From assembly GCA_049965935.1 (NCBI GenBank), contig JBMFVP010000050.1:1-12784 (forward strand): a stretch of DNA of 12,784 nt, written 5' to 3'. The first letter of the stretch is position 1. Every line of letters starts with the position of its first letter. Positions 1-6,883 of this stretch are shown piece after piece. The DNA comes from Thermocladium sp049965935. Lineage in GTDB: Archaea > Thermoproteota > Thermoprotei > Thermoproteales > Thermocladiaceae. Below the pieces are notes generated by a model. The model searched no databases. It saw only the letters and a program-made list of their open reading frames with translations, and was not told the DNA's origin. Position numbers and translations under genes: made by a program.

Positions 1-1095
1 CCTATCGCTAGGCTCTATTTTTCCTCCCCACGCAATGGCTGCCTCAACAATGAATGGATTACCCGAATATGAGGAGGGCTTCCTAGTTGTGGCGAAGACG
101 GCCTCTGGCTCCAAAGTCTTCCTAATGCCTTGCTCCAATAATTCCGCGCCAACTGGGCTCAACCAATCCGCCCTTGGTCTCCTCCACTCATTGAATTCCC
201 TCATCTTGGTAACCAAGTTAGTGATCTCATCCATGCTTAGTTCCTTCACGTTCTTGGAGGAATCTATTCCAATAGACTTCAAGAAACTAATTGCGGTCTC
301 GTCGCCAACCCCATCAAAATTATCAACCAGGAACTCGATTAGAGGGGAGTCGCCGTTTCTCGATATCAATTGCTTAACCACCTCTATATCGATGCTCTTG
401 GGGTGAGGCAACCCCTCCTTGGGCGGCGTGGGAAGAGTTAATGTGACTCGCTCTATATCTATCACTCCCCCATCAGGCTCCTTAACATGTATCTCAGCGT
501 ATGGAGCAACCATGGCAACCCTCTTAATGTACTCCTCGACCCTATGCTTCGCCTTGAGCCAATCGCCCTCCATCACTACATGAACGGCGGTACCATGCCA
601 CTTATACTTATTATCCCATTCTTCCTGGTGCTTTATGAGGGGTTCATTATGCAGCGTATCTATCATTATATCGAATCTATATACCTTATCGGAGCCTTGA
701 GGTGCGCTGATCACCGTTATTGGTTTATTCGTGGTGGATTGAGCATATAATATCACCATTTTAGCGCCTAAGCCAAAAATGCCCCTATGCTGCTTCACCT
801 TATACTTGGAGCTATAGAAGACTCGGCCAAATACGTTGGGAATCTCATCCCTAGGTATCCCTATCCCATTATCCTCCACATAAATGGAGAGCCAGTTCTC
901 TCGCTCTGCATACTTTATGTAGGCCTTTATAAATGGATGAATGCCGAATGTCTCGGTGGCGTCTAGGGCATTCTCTATTAGCTCCCTAACCGCTTGATAA
1001 AGCGCCCTAGATGGATTTGCGAAGCCCGCTAGCTCCTTGTTGCGCCTAAACCACTCCGATGGAGATAATGATTCAAACTTGACGTCTGCAGCCAT
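1..1095 (-). CDS. top6B: DNA topoisomerase VI subunit B (partial, 3' end outside window)
   Basis: Subunit B is the ATPase half of the A2B2 type IIB topoisomerase, which relaxes supercoils and decatenates DNA in archaea. Reading the minus strand from ATG 1095 gives 365 codons with no stop before the window edge; the family is usually about 500-550 residues, so the transducer end and C-terminus are missing. The GHKL (Bergerat) ATP-binding motifs are in order: ELIENALDA at residues 38-46 (Asn42, Mg/ATP), EDNGIGI at 74-80, FGLGAK at 107-112 and WHGTAV at 166-171. The helix-two-turn-helix domain follows, with FDGVGDETA near residue 260. Subunit A is often adjacent in archaea and may lie beyond the left edge, which is inference. 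A TATA-like box 29 nt upstream of the ATG, with no Shine-Dalgarno, suggests a leaderless message. The gene diverges from enolase. Confidence 0.96.
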   Translation of the reverse strand, partial: MAADVKFESLSPSEWFRRNKELAGFANPSRALYQAVRELIENALDATETFGIHPFIKAYIKYAERENWLSIYVEDNGIGIPRDEIPNVFGRVFYSSKYKVKQHRGIFGLGAKMVILYAQSTTNKPITVISAPQGSDKVYRFDIMIDTLHNEPLIKHQEEWDNKYKWHGTAVHVVMEGDWLKAKHRVEEYIKRVAMVAPYAEIHVKEPDGGVIDIERVTLTLPTPPKEGLPHPKSIDIEVVKQLISRNGDSPLIEFLVDNFDGVGDETAISFLKSIGIDSSKNVKELSMDEITNLVTKMREFNEWRRPRADWLSPVGAELLEQGIRKTLEPEAVFATTRKPSSYSGNPFIVEAAIAWGGKIEPSDR

Positions 1096-1118
1096 TCTTG
1101 GCAAACCGTACTGGGTGC

Positions 1119-1128
1119 CTTAATAAAT
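1119..1128 (-). promoter_or_regulatory. TATA-like box for topoisomerase VI subunit B
   Basis: On the minus strand this reads ATTTATTAAG, centred 29 nt upstream of the ATG at 1095. That is the spacing of an archaeal TATA box to a transcription start at or very near the start codon. No purine-rich ribosome-binding site lies between. Assignment is by position and composition only. Confidence 0.55.
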
Positions 1129-1251
1129 CTACCCCATGATCCAGCCATAATTATGAATAAACTAAATTGAAAAGAGATGATGGAAATGAGGGATGCAATG
1201 GACAATAAAGCGCATTGCCAAATCATCAATGATGCAATATTAATCCCAAAA

Positions 1252-1260
1252 GTTAAATAA
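1252..1260 (+). promoter_or_regulatory. TATA-like box for enolase
   Basis: GTTAAATAA is centred about 26 nt upstream of the GTG at 1282. This places transcription initiation at the start codon (leaderless) and supports GTG 1282 as the real start, since no other in-frame start near it fits this spacing. Confidence 0.5.
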
Positions 1261-1281
1261 GGGAAGCAGGGAAAGCAGCGA

Positions 1282-2532
1282 GTGTCAGCTATAGATGATG
1301 CAATAATCAGGAAAGCCTTTACCGGTAGGGGCGATCCCACGATTGAGGTGGAATTAATCCTTGAAAGTGGGGCAAGTGGAAGCGCCATTGCTCCGGCCGG
1401 CGCATCTAAGGGGAAGCATGAGGTTCAATTCCTCCCGACGGACGGCATAGACGCCGCAATAGATGTGTATAGGAGGTGGGTAGCCACGGAATTAATTGGC
1501 ATGAATGCATTAAGCCAAGGAGACATCGATGCAAGGCTAGAAGAAATAGATGGAACCCCAAACTTCAGCAGAATAGGAGGAGCCTCAGCATTTGCCACAT
1601 CGCTAGCGACCGCTGTAGCATCCTCAAATTACTTGGATATACCTCTATATAGGTACTTAGGCGGAGCCTTTGCCACCGCATTTCCATACCCCGTCAGCAA
1701 CGTGATTGGGGGAGGAAAGCACTCAAGGGATTTAGGGCCTGATTTCCAAGAATTCCTCGTGATACCATATGGGGCACCGGATATCTATACGGCCATCAGC
1801 ACTAACCTGGAAATACATAGGGAGGTAGGCAAGGAATTAACCAAGGAGGACCCGACATTCGCTGGAGGCAAGAATGATGAGGGGGCGTGGACCGCTAAGA
1901 TATCTACAATAAAGGCATTGGATATATTATCTGGAATAGTGAAGAAAAAAATGAGCGAGAAGGGGTTCCCAATAGGCATAGGAATAGATGCCGCATCATC
2001 CGGCATGTGGAATGGAGAAAAGTATGTCTATAGAAGCGAAGGCAAAGAGAGGACTGCGAGGGAGCACATGGATTTCATTAAGCAATTAATAGAAAAATAC
2101 GGCATAGTTTACTTTGAGGACCCGCTACATGAAGAGGATTTCGAGGGATTCGCAGAACTAAGGGCAACCCTTGGCAATAAGTGCCTAATAGTTGGAGATG
2201 ACTTATTCGTAACTAATTCATCCAGGCTAAAGAATGGAATAGAGCGAAAAGCCGGGAACGGCATAATAATAAAAGTGGATCAAGTGGGAACACTGAGCAG
2301 AGCTAATGAGACCGTTAAGTTAGCAAAGGAAAACGGATACACGATAATAGTATCACACAGATCAGGCGATACAGAGAAGGAACTGCTGGCCCACATAGCA
2401 CTGGGATTCCAGGCCCCACTAATAAAGACGGGAATAGTTGGTGGAGAACGAATGGCTAAACTAAATGAACTAATACGAGTTTGGGACCTAGAGGGGCGAG
2501 CCGCCCGCATGGCAAATCCACCAATCCACTAA
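1282..2532 (+). CDS. eno: Enolase (phosphopyruvate hydratase), divergent sequence
   Basis: It would interconvert 2-phosphoglycerate and phosphoenolpyruvate in glycolysis and gluconeogenesis in the cytoplasm. The 416 residues are a normal family length. By analogy with the yeast enzyme, the active-site set is retained: Ser42 in GASKGKHE, His147, Glu157 in DFQEF, Glu200 (general acid/base), the metal ligands Asp236, Glu279 and Asp306, Lys331 (catalytic base), His359-Arg360-Ser361 and Lys382. The motifs around these residues drift from consensus: RGDPTIEV, GGASAFATS in place of GANAILGVS, NDEGAW in place of GDEGGF, and VGGER in place of CRSER. The start is GTG, 26 nt downstream of a TATA-like box. 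The gene stands alone, divergent from topoisomerase VI B, and is followed by a T-rich stretch. It is very likely a working enolase; a paralogue of altered specificity is a minor alternative. Confidence 0.93.
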   Translation: MSAIDDAIIRKAFTGRGDPTIEVELILESGASGSAIAPAGASKGKHEVQFLPTDGIDAAIDVYRRWVATELIGMNALSQGDIDARLEEIDGTPNFSRIGGASAFATSLATAVASSNYLDIPLYRYLGGAFATAFPYPVSNVIGGGKHSRDLGPDFQEFLVIPYGAPDIYTAISTNLEIHREVGKELTKEDPTFAGGKNDEGAWTAKISTIKALDILSGIVKKKMSEKGFPIGIGIDAASSGMWNGEKYVYRSEGKERTAREHMDFIKQLIEKYGIVYFEDPLHEEDFEGFAELRATLGNKCLIVGDDLFVTNSSRLKNGIERKAGNGIIIKVDQVGTLSRANETVKLAKENGYTIIVSHRSGDTEKELLAHIALGFQAPLIKTGIVGGERMAKLNELIRVWDLEGRAARMANPPIH

Positions 2533-2566
2533 ATCATTAATTTAATTAAAGAAATAATATTGATCA

Positions 2567-2577
2567 TTTTGCTTTTT
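2567..2577 (+). terminator. T-rich terminator after enolase
   Basis: The stretch TTTTGCTTTTT lies about 35 nt after the enolase stop. Archaeal RNA polymerase commonly terminates at such oligo-T runs without a hairpin. It directly abuts the first copy of the 40-bp repeat. Confidence 0.45.
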
Positions 2578-2615
2578 GCGTGTCCACTTATTGGTAACGC
2601 ATTTATAAGCATTAC
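2576..2615 (+). repeat. 40-bp palindrome-plus-TATA repeat, copy 1
   Basis: This 40-bp block matches 6039-6078 at 37 of 40 positions in the same orientation. It starts with an inverted repeat, GCGT-N2-CCA-N5-TGG-N2-ACGC (2578-2600). This runs directly into a TATA-like box, CATTTATAAG (2600-2609). A second, overlapping imperfect palindrome spans GTAACGC...GCATTAC (2594-2615). It sits in the convergent gap between enolase and the helicase, so a transcript starting near 2631 would run antisense into the helicase 3' end. A regulator-bound promoter cassette is the simplest reading; no protein start follows within the gap. Confidence 0.8.
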
Positions 2616-2654
2616 TGCATCCCAAGGAGTAATAAAGTTAGGAAGAATCATCAT

Positions 2655-2670
2655 CCTCACATGAGGTTTT
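2655..2670 (+). terminator. Small hairpin followed by T run (weak)
   Basis: CCTC-ACAT-GAGG followed by TTTT could stop plus-strand RNA started at the 40-bp repeat about 25-35 nt upstream. The stem is only four pairs (five with a 2-nt loop), so this is a weak call. It lies just downstream of the helicase stop on the other strand. Confidence 0.2.
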
Positions 2671-2684
2671 ATGGCTTCTAGTTA

Positions 2685-5492
2685 TTAATCGTCCCAAAAC
2701 AGCCTTGTTCTCACGTATTCCCTCTCTGCTTCCATTATTGATGCATAGAGTTCCTCCTCGTTATGGGCCTTCGCTAAAACCTTCCGTATTGCAGAGGAGG
2801 AACCGACTCCGTGGGAAGCCAAGGCTATTAATCCTCTGAGTCCAAATTGAAGTATGACTAGGGATCGTTGCCTAAGAACCTCTAGGAACTGTTTTTCCTG
2901 AGGCGCTAGGGGCTTCTTGTTGCGGAACTTATTAATCACTTTAATTGCGTAATCAAGCTTCTCATCTCGATACTTAAGCATGGATATAGTTCTTAACCCG
3001 CATCGAGGGCACCTCAGGGAGTTCTCGTTAATGTACTTGATCTTTGCTGTGAAGTTCCATCCACACTTCATGCAGACGAGCGTGATTTCGTTTTCCATTA
3101 TTCTCTTCTTAACTATATCCATCAACGCAGAGCGGGGCACCTCATCTATTGCGAAGTCCAAACCCTCTATTTCTATTATTGGGAGGGCAAGTGGGCTGAA
3201 CTCGGTTACCTGCTTCACTTCAATAGCGATTGATCCGCTCCTGATGCCGCTAATTAAGTTCAGCAACTCAGCGATGTCAAGCTTATCTATCGCTATTTCC
3301 TTGATTACTTCATCCTCCAACAGTGTTCCTCTATACGCCTCAACTAGTCTGGATATGTTTACATCAATGGAGCCACGCGGCAGTACGCCGAATCTTCGCG
3401 CAACATGAATGAATCTATACCTAAATAATCGACTTGCCCTAATTCCCTCCCAAAGCCTCTGCCTAACCTCCTCTGCTTCCGCACTTAATGCCGCCTTAAT
3501 GGCATCAACAGGTATGGGACGAGCCGGGATAAGCAATACCCTATAAGGATCTGCACGGTACCCCACGCTAACCATGAATCTCTGAGACAAGTACCTCGAC
3601 AAGTATAGCCCAAGCGCTTCATTTCCCTTACTGCCGCCACAGCTGTGGATCACCATCGCCTTAGAGCCGGCCTCCACCACAACTTTATTCGGCGATGGCG
3701 CATCGCTCCCAATATCCTCTAGCTCTTCCCCTAATCGCTTCAAGTCATCATCATTAATCTCAACATCGTTACCCACGTACTCCCTAATAGCCTTCACGCC
3801 ATTCATCAATAGCTTAGCCCTCAACTCACAGACCTCTCGAGCGACTTGAGGAAGAACCGGTATCTCTTCGCCTATCCATGCCGGGAGCGCCCCATTAAGG
3901 CTAGTCGCGGGCTCCATATACACCTTGCCCTCATCCTTATTTATGGATAGAACATTCCATAGCTTTGCCGATAGGATGATCTTAACGCCCGGCTCAATCG
4001 TGGATGCGAACTCCTCATCTAATTCCCCCACTGCCTTATTTGTCACATAGTCTATCGCTAAGTAATGCTGTTCATCCGGTATCATGGATGCATTCTCCAC
4101 GTAGTACTTAATGGAGCCCCTCCTGGGGTAAGCAACATCATTATCCACGCCAATTAGTCTCCTATTTACCAGGAAATCAATTAGTCGCCGAAAATCGCTT
4201 AATTCCATGTCGCGATAGGGATGCGCCCTTATTGCTGTACCATATATTTCGCTTAGCGTGGCGCTTTTCCCATCGGCGCGGGCATCCATTATCATGCCAA
4301 TCACTTGATGCGCCAAGACATCCATGGCCCCCACGTGGTACTCTATATCCTTCTCTAATCTGCCCCTCTTCGCATTGGCAGCGATAACAATGGACTCCAA
4401 GTAATCATCCATATCCCCCGCTATTATGGTGCCCCTCGACATTAATCCGATCCCATGACCACTTCGCCCCACGCGCTGAATAAGCCTAGCCACTTGACGT
4501 GGGCTCATATATTGAACAACGCTGCTTATCCTTCCCACATCAATGCCAAGCTCCAAGCTTGACGTGGTGACTACAGCATTAATGCCGCCGCCTCGCATTA
4601 ATCCCTCAACGCCCTCCCTACGCTCGCGGCTAAGAGAGCCATGATAAACCTCGACATTTAAGCCGAATAAGCCTCTTAATCTGCTTCCCAATAATTCAGC
4701 CGTATCCCTAGTATTAGCAAATACCAGCACCACGCCATTACCATTGCTAATCAACTCATTCAGGGCAAGGAGCCTACCATAGGAGTCGGGCGTCGTTTCC
4801 CGAGGAGCATTCGGCGCCTCGCCTGGTCTCTTAACGCTTAGATGCATTTCCTTGGTGGCTAATAGGGAAACCACGCTCACTGGCCTAGAGCCGCCCACGT
4901 ACTCGGCAGCTAGATCCAGGTTACCTATTGATGCGGAGAGAGCTATGCGTTGGAACTCGCCGCTCAAATTAACTAATCGCTCCAATGCAAGAGATAATTG
5001 TATTCCTCTCTTGTCGTTTATCAATTCATGGACCTCATCTATTATCACCCAATTCAATTCTCTTAACCATTGCCTCATGGATTTATTTATTAGAAGAAAT
5101 TGAAGAGATTCTGGAGTGGTTATAAGCATGTGAGGCGGCTCTACCCTTTGTCTCTGCCTCTCCCGTTGGGGCGTGTCTCCATGCCTCACTCCGACTCGGA
5201 GCCCCAGAATGCCGAATAATCGCTCCAATCTACTCAATAAGTCCCTATTCAATGCCCTCATGGGAGTTATATAGAGGGCATGAATTCCCTGATTCCCTCC
5301 TCTTTCCAATATGCGGGAAACCACTGGAAGAACCGCAGCCTCGGTTTTTCCACTGCCCGTGGGGCTTGAGATAAGCACGTTATCGCCGTGGAGGATAATC
5401 GGAATAGAACGTGATTGAACCTCGGTGGGTTCCCTATACCCCAACATGCTTAATGCCTCCCTAACCCTAGGATGCAATAGATCAAAAACCAT
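2685..5492 (-). CDS. lhr: Lhr-type superfamily 2 ATP-dependent helicase
   Basis: Lhr proteins are ATP-driven 3'-5' helicases linked to DNA repair, recombination and RNA handling. Numbered from ATG 5492 (935 residues), the motifs run in order: Q motif Gln26, Walker A SSPTGSGKT 42-50, Ia PMRAL 77-81, Ib TTPES 125-129, II DEVH 152-155, III SAS 186-188, IV VFANTR 257-262, V with LELGIDVG ending at 320, and VI QRVGRSGHG 339-347. Lhr hallmarks follow the two RecA domains: MDVLAHQ in the winged-helix region and AWIGEEIPV near residue 540. Near the C-terminus Cys807, Cys810, Cys828 and Cys831 form a CxxC-x17-CxxC zinc ribbon. A GTG at 5501 would add three residues, but the TATA-like box at 5519-5528 fits ATG 5492 better. 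The length and domain order suit the archaeal aLhr groups; the subgroup cannot be fixed by eye. Confidence 0.93.
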   Translation of the reverse strand: MVFDLLHPRVREALSMLGYREPTEVQSRSIPIILHGDNVLISSPTGSGKTEAAVLPVVSRILERGGNQGIHALYITPMRALNRDLLSRLERLFGILGLRVGVRHGDTPQRERQRQRVEPPHMLITTPESLQFLLINKSMRQWLRELNWVIIDEVHELINDKRGIQLSLALERLVNLSGEFQRIALSASIGNLDLAAEYVGGSRPVSVVSLLATKEMHLSVKRPGEAPNAPRETTPDSYGRLLALNELISNGNGVVLVFANTRDTAELLGSRLRGLFGLNVEVYHGSLSRERREGVEGLMRGGGINAVVTTSSLELGIDVGRISSVVQYMSPRQVARLIQRVGRSGHGIGLMSRGTIIAGDMDDYLESIVIAANAKRGRLEKDIEYHVGAMDVLAHQVIGMIMDARADGKSATLSEIYGTAIRAHPYRDMELSDFRRLIDFLVNRRLIGVDNDVAYPRRGSIKYYVENASMIPDEQHYLAIDYVTNKAVGELDEEFASTIEPGVKIILSAKLWNVLSINKDEGKVYMEPATSLNGALPAWIGEEIPVLPQVAREVCELRAKLLMNGVKAIREYVGNDVEINDDDLKRLGEELEDIGSDAPSPNKVVVEAGSKAMVIHSCGGSKGNEALGLYLSRYLSQRFMVSVGYRADPYRVLLIPARPIPVDAIKAALSAEAEEVRQRLWEGIRASRLFRYRFIHVARRFGVLPRGSIDVNISRLVEAYRGTLLEDEVIKEIAIDKLDIAELLNLISGIRSGSIAIEVKQVTEFSPLALPIIEIEGLDFAIDEVPRSALMDIVKKRIMENEITLVCMKCGWNFTAKIKYINENSLRCPRCGLRTISMLKYRDEKLDYAIKVINKFRNKKPLAPQEKQFLEVLRQRSLVILQFGLRGLIALASHGVGSSSAIRKVLAKAHNEEELYASIMEAEREYVRTRLFWDD

Positions 5493-5518
5493 TCCCAACA
5501 CGCACCAATAAGCCTCGC

Positions 5519-5528
5519 CTTTTATTAC
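5519..5528 (-). promoter_or_regulatory. TATA-like box for the Lhr helicase
   Basis: The minus strand reads GTAATAAAAG, centred 31 nt upstream of ATG 5492 and 22 nt upstream of GTG 5501. A start about 25 nt downstream of the box falls between the two codons, so ATG 5492 is the likelier translation start. Confidence 0.45.
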
Positions 5529-5596
5529 TTTTGGGAAACCATATTCAACTCCCTAGATTCCTGCCAAGGAGTAAACCCATCAAAATTAACAATACC

Positions 5597-5604
5597 CTTA
5601 AAAG
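5597..5604 (+). promoter_or_regulatory. TATA-like box for the 126-residue protein
   Basis: CTTAAAAG is centred 25 nt upstream of GTG 5626, consistent with leaderless initiation at that GTG. The overlapping ATG at 5624 is followed immediately by a stop in its own frame (ATG TGC TGA) and cannot be used. Confidence 0.45.
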
Positions 5605-5625
5605 TTAGCTGCTTATTAAATCAAT

Positions 5626-6006
5626 GTGCTGAGGATAGAGGTAAAGCCAAATAATGATGGGGTGAATATAATTTATGCCAATGGTGAAAGAATTGGAGTA
5701 AAGATAGGAGACCTAGTGGAGATCGATGTAGTAAATGAGTGGAATTATCCCATAGCAACAGAGCTAGAGATAAATAATCACGGCAAGATGCTATATGGCC
5801 ACGAATCAATTAAAGGAAGAGAGGTAGAGCTAGTAGGGTACGAGGGCAAGTCGAGGCGGGAATTAATAGCGATTAGAACCAAGTGTGGCTGTGATGATGA
5901 GGAATTGAAAAACTTGGTCAAAAACATCCTTTTAACTTACGAGGGAAAAGAGCTACTGAATTACTTAGAATCTAAACAGTTAATGCCATCCCCCGCTGGT
6001 CAATGA
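5626..6006 (+). CDS. Conserved-looking hypothetical protein, 126 aa
   Basis: I do not recognise a family. The protein is soluble and acidic to neutral, with no membrane segment or signal peptide. Residues 1-72 look like a beta-rich domain (alternating hydrophobics in LRIEVKP, GVNIIYANG, IGDLVEIDVV, REVELVGYEG). A short Cys-Gly-Cys pair at 87-89 leads into an amphipathic helical tail (about residues 90-116). The start is GTG, with a TATA-like box 25 nt upstream. The gene diverges from the helicase across 124 nt and is separated from the downstream ABC operon by a 153-nt gap holding the second 40-bp repeat, so it is probably its own unit. Codon use resembles its neighbours. That it is a real gene is likely; its role is unknown. 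Confidence 0.75.
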   Translation: MLRIEVKPNNDGVNIIYANGERIGVKIGDLVEIDVVNEWNYPIATELEINNHGKMLYGHESIKGREVELVGYEGKSRRELIAIRTKCGCDDEELKNLVKNILLTYEGKELLNYLESKQLMPSPAGQ

Positions 6007-6038
6007 GGCTTTCCTGGGTCTCATCATCTTAATACAAA

Positions 6039-6078
6039 TTGCGTGTCCACTTAATGGTAACGCATTCATAAGTATTAC
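6039..6078 (+). repeat. 40-bp palindrome-plus-TATA repeat, copy 2
   Basis: This copy differs from 2576-2615 at three positions only (6055, 6067, 6073). It keeps GCGT-N2-CCA-N5-TGG-N2-ACGC (6041-6063) and a TATA-like CATTCATAAG (6063-6072). Initiation about 26 nt downstream (near 6094) would give the exporter ATPase at 6160 a leader of roughly 65 nt. That makes it a candidate second promoter for the exporter operon beside the nearer box at 6124. Conservation of the palindrome but one change inside the TATA box suggests that protein binding is what is kept. Confidence 0.8.
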
Positions 6079-6123
6079 AGATCCACGTCCAGCAATCAGG
6101 GTTCCATAAATGAACTGGGAAAG

Positions 6124-6133
6124 CATTAATAAG
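6124..6133 (+). promoter_or_regulatory. TATA-like box proximal to the ABC exporter operon
   Basis: CATTAATAAG is centred about 31 nt upstream of ATG 6160, giving a near-leaderless transcript. With the TATA box in the 40-bp repeat further upstream, the operon may have two promoters. Confidence 0.4.
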
Positions 6134-6159
6134 CAAGCTGATCCAGCCATAGTTGAGTT

Positions 6160-6882
6160 ATGTGCATTGATGCTGTTGATCTTCGGAAGAGCTATGGATC
6201 CACCGTGGCCTTAAATGGTCTCTCCGTGAAGGTTCCATGCGGAGCCGCATCAGCGTTAATTGGCCCAAATGGGGCCGGAAAAACCACTACCCTTAGAATA
6301 TTGGCTGGTCTTCTTCGTCCAGATTCTGGATCCGTTCTCATAAATGGAGTAGACATGTTCAGGGATCCCCTTAATGCAAAAGCGGTATTGGGTTACTTGC
6401 CTGAAGATGCATCCCCCTTTCTAACGCTGACTGTCAGGGAAAACATGGAGTATGTGGGAGCCCTAAGGCGGCTTAGCAAGGATTTCCTGCTGGATAGAAT
6501 CAATTACTTACTGGATGAGTTGGAGTTAAGGGAGTACGAGAACATGGCTGTGTCAAGGCTCTCCAGAGGCAATAGGCAGAAGGTGGCGATAGGTTTAGCC
6601 ATTCTCCATGATCCTAAGGTCCTCCTACTGGATGAACCACTTAATTACTTGGATATACCTACCCAGGAACGAGTTATTAAGCTGCTTAAATCAATGCATT
6701 CAAGAGGAGCAACAATACTCGTCTCCACCCATATAATGAGCATAGCCCAGCGATTGGCTGACCTAGTTCTGATAATAAATAGGGGACACGCAATATGGAG
6801 CGGCTCCATGAATGAATTAGCCGCATTATCCAGGGGAGACGAGAGGATTGAGGAAGTGGTTGCCAGAATAATGAGTGGTTAA
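6160..6882 (+). CDS. ABC transporter ATP-binding protein (ABC-2 exporter type)
   Basis: This is the cytoplasmic ATPase that would drive the membrane proteins encoded just downstream. The 240 residues carry Walker A GPNGAGKTT at 35-43, a Q-loop region with GYLPED (Glu82 in place of Gln, usual in the CcmA/ABC-2 branch), the signature LSRGNRQKV at 134-142, Walker B VLLLDEP at 154-160, a D-loop at 163-165 and the switch His191. All catalytic residues are present. LSRGN in place of LSGGQ is common in drug- and polysaccharide-export ATPases of this branch. The stop is one base before the ATG of the permease gene, showing tight co-translation. The substrate is unknown. The ATG is supported by a TATA-like box about 31 nt upstream. 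Confidence 0.93.
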   Translation: MCIDAVDLRKSYGSTVALNGLSVKVPCGAASALIGPNGAGKTTTLRILAGLLRPDSGSVLINGVDMFRDPLNAKAVLGYLPEDASPFLTLTVRENMEYVGALRRLSKDFLLDRINYLLDELELREYENMAVSRLSRGNRQKVAIGLAILHDPKVLLLDEPLNYLDIPTQERVIKLLKSMHSRGATILVSTHIMSIAQRLADLVLIINRGHAIWSGSMNELAALSRGDERIEEVVARIMSG

Positions 6883-6883
6883 G

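Noticed and set aside
1177..1260. A 27-codon frame (MMEMRDAMDNKAHC...) upstream of enolase, with a TATA-like patch about 25 nt before it
   Set aside because: It is very short, its end overlaps the enolase TATA box, and nothing else supports translation. It could be a leader peptide, but the evidence is too thin to list.
2640..2660. C-box-like GATGATGA on the minus strand near 2650, and another near 6022
   Set aside because: No D box at a suitable distance in either place; the matches are isolated.
2980..3408. A 142-codon plus-strand frame opposite the helicase
   Set aside because: It is the antisense shadow of a helicase region with clear zinc-ribbon and Lhr features; it has no promoter or domain of its own.
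1137..6157. TGATCCAGCCATA found near 1137 and near 6141
   Set aside because: A shared 13-mer is expected about once by chance in a window of this length, and flanking sequence does not match.
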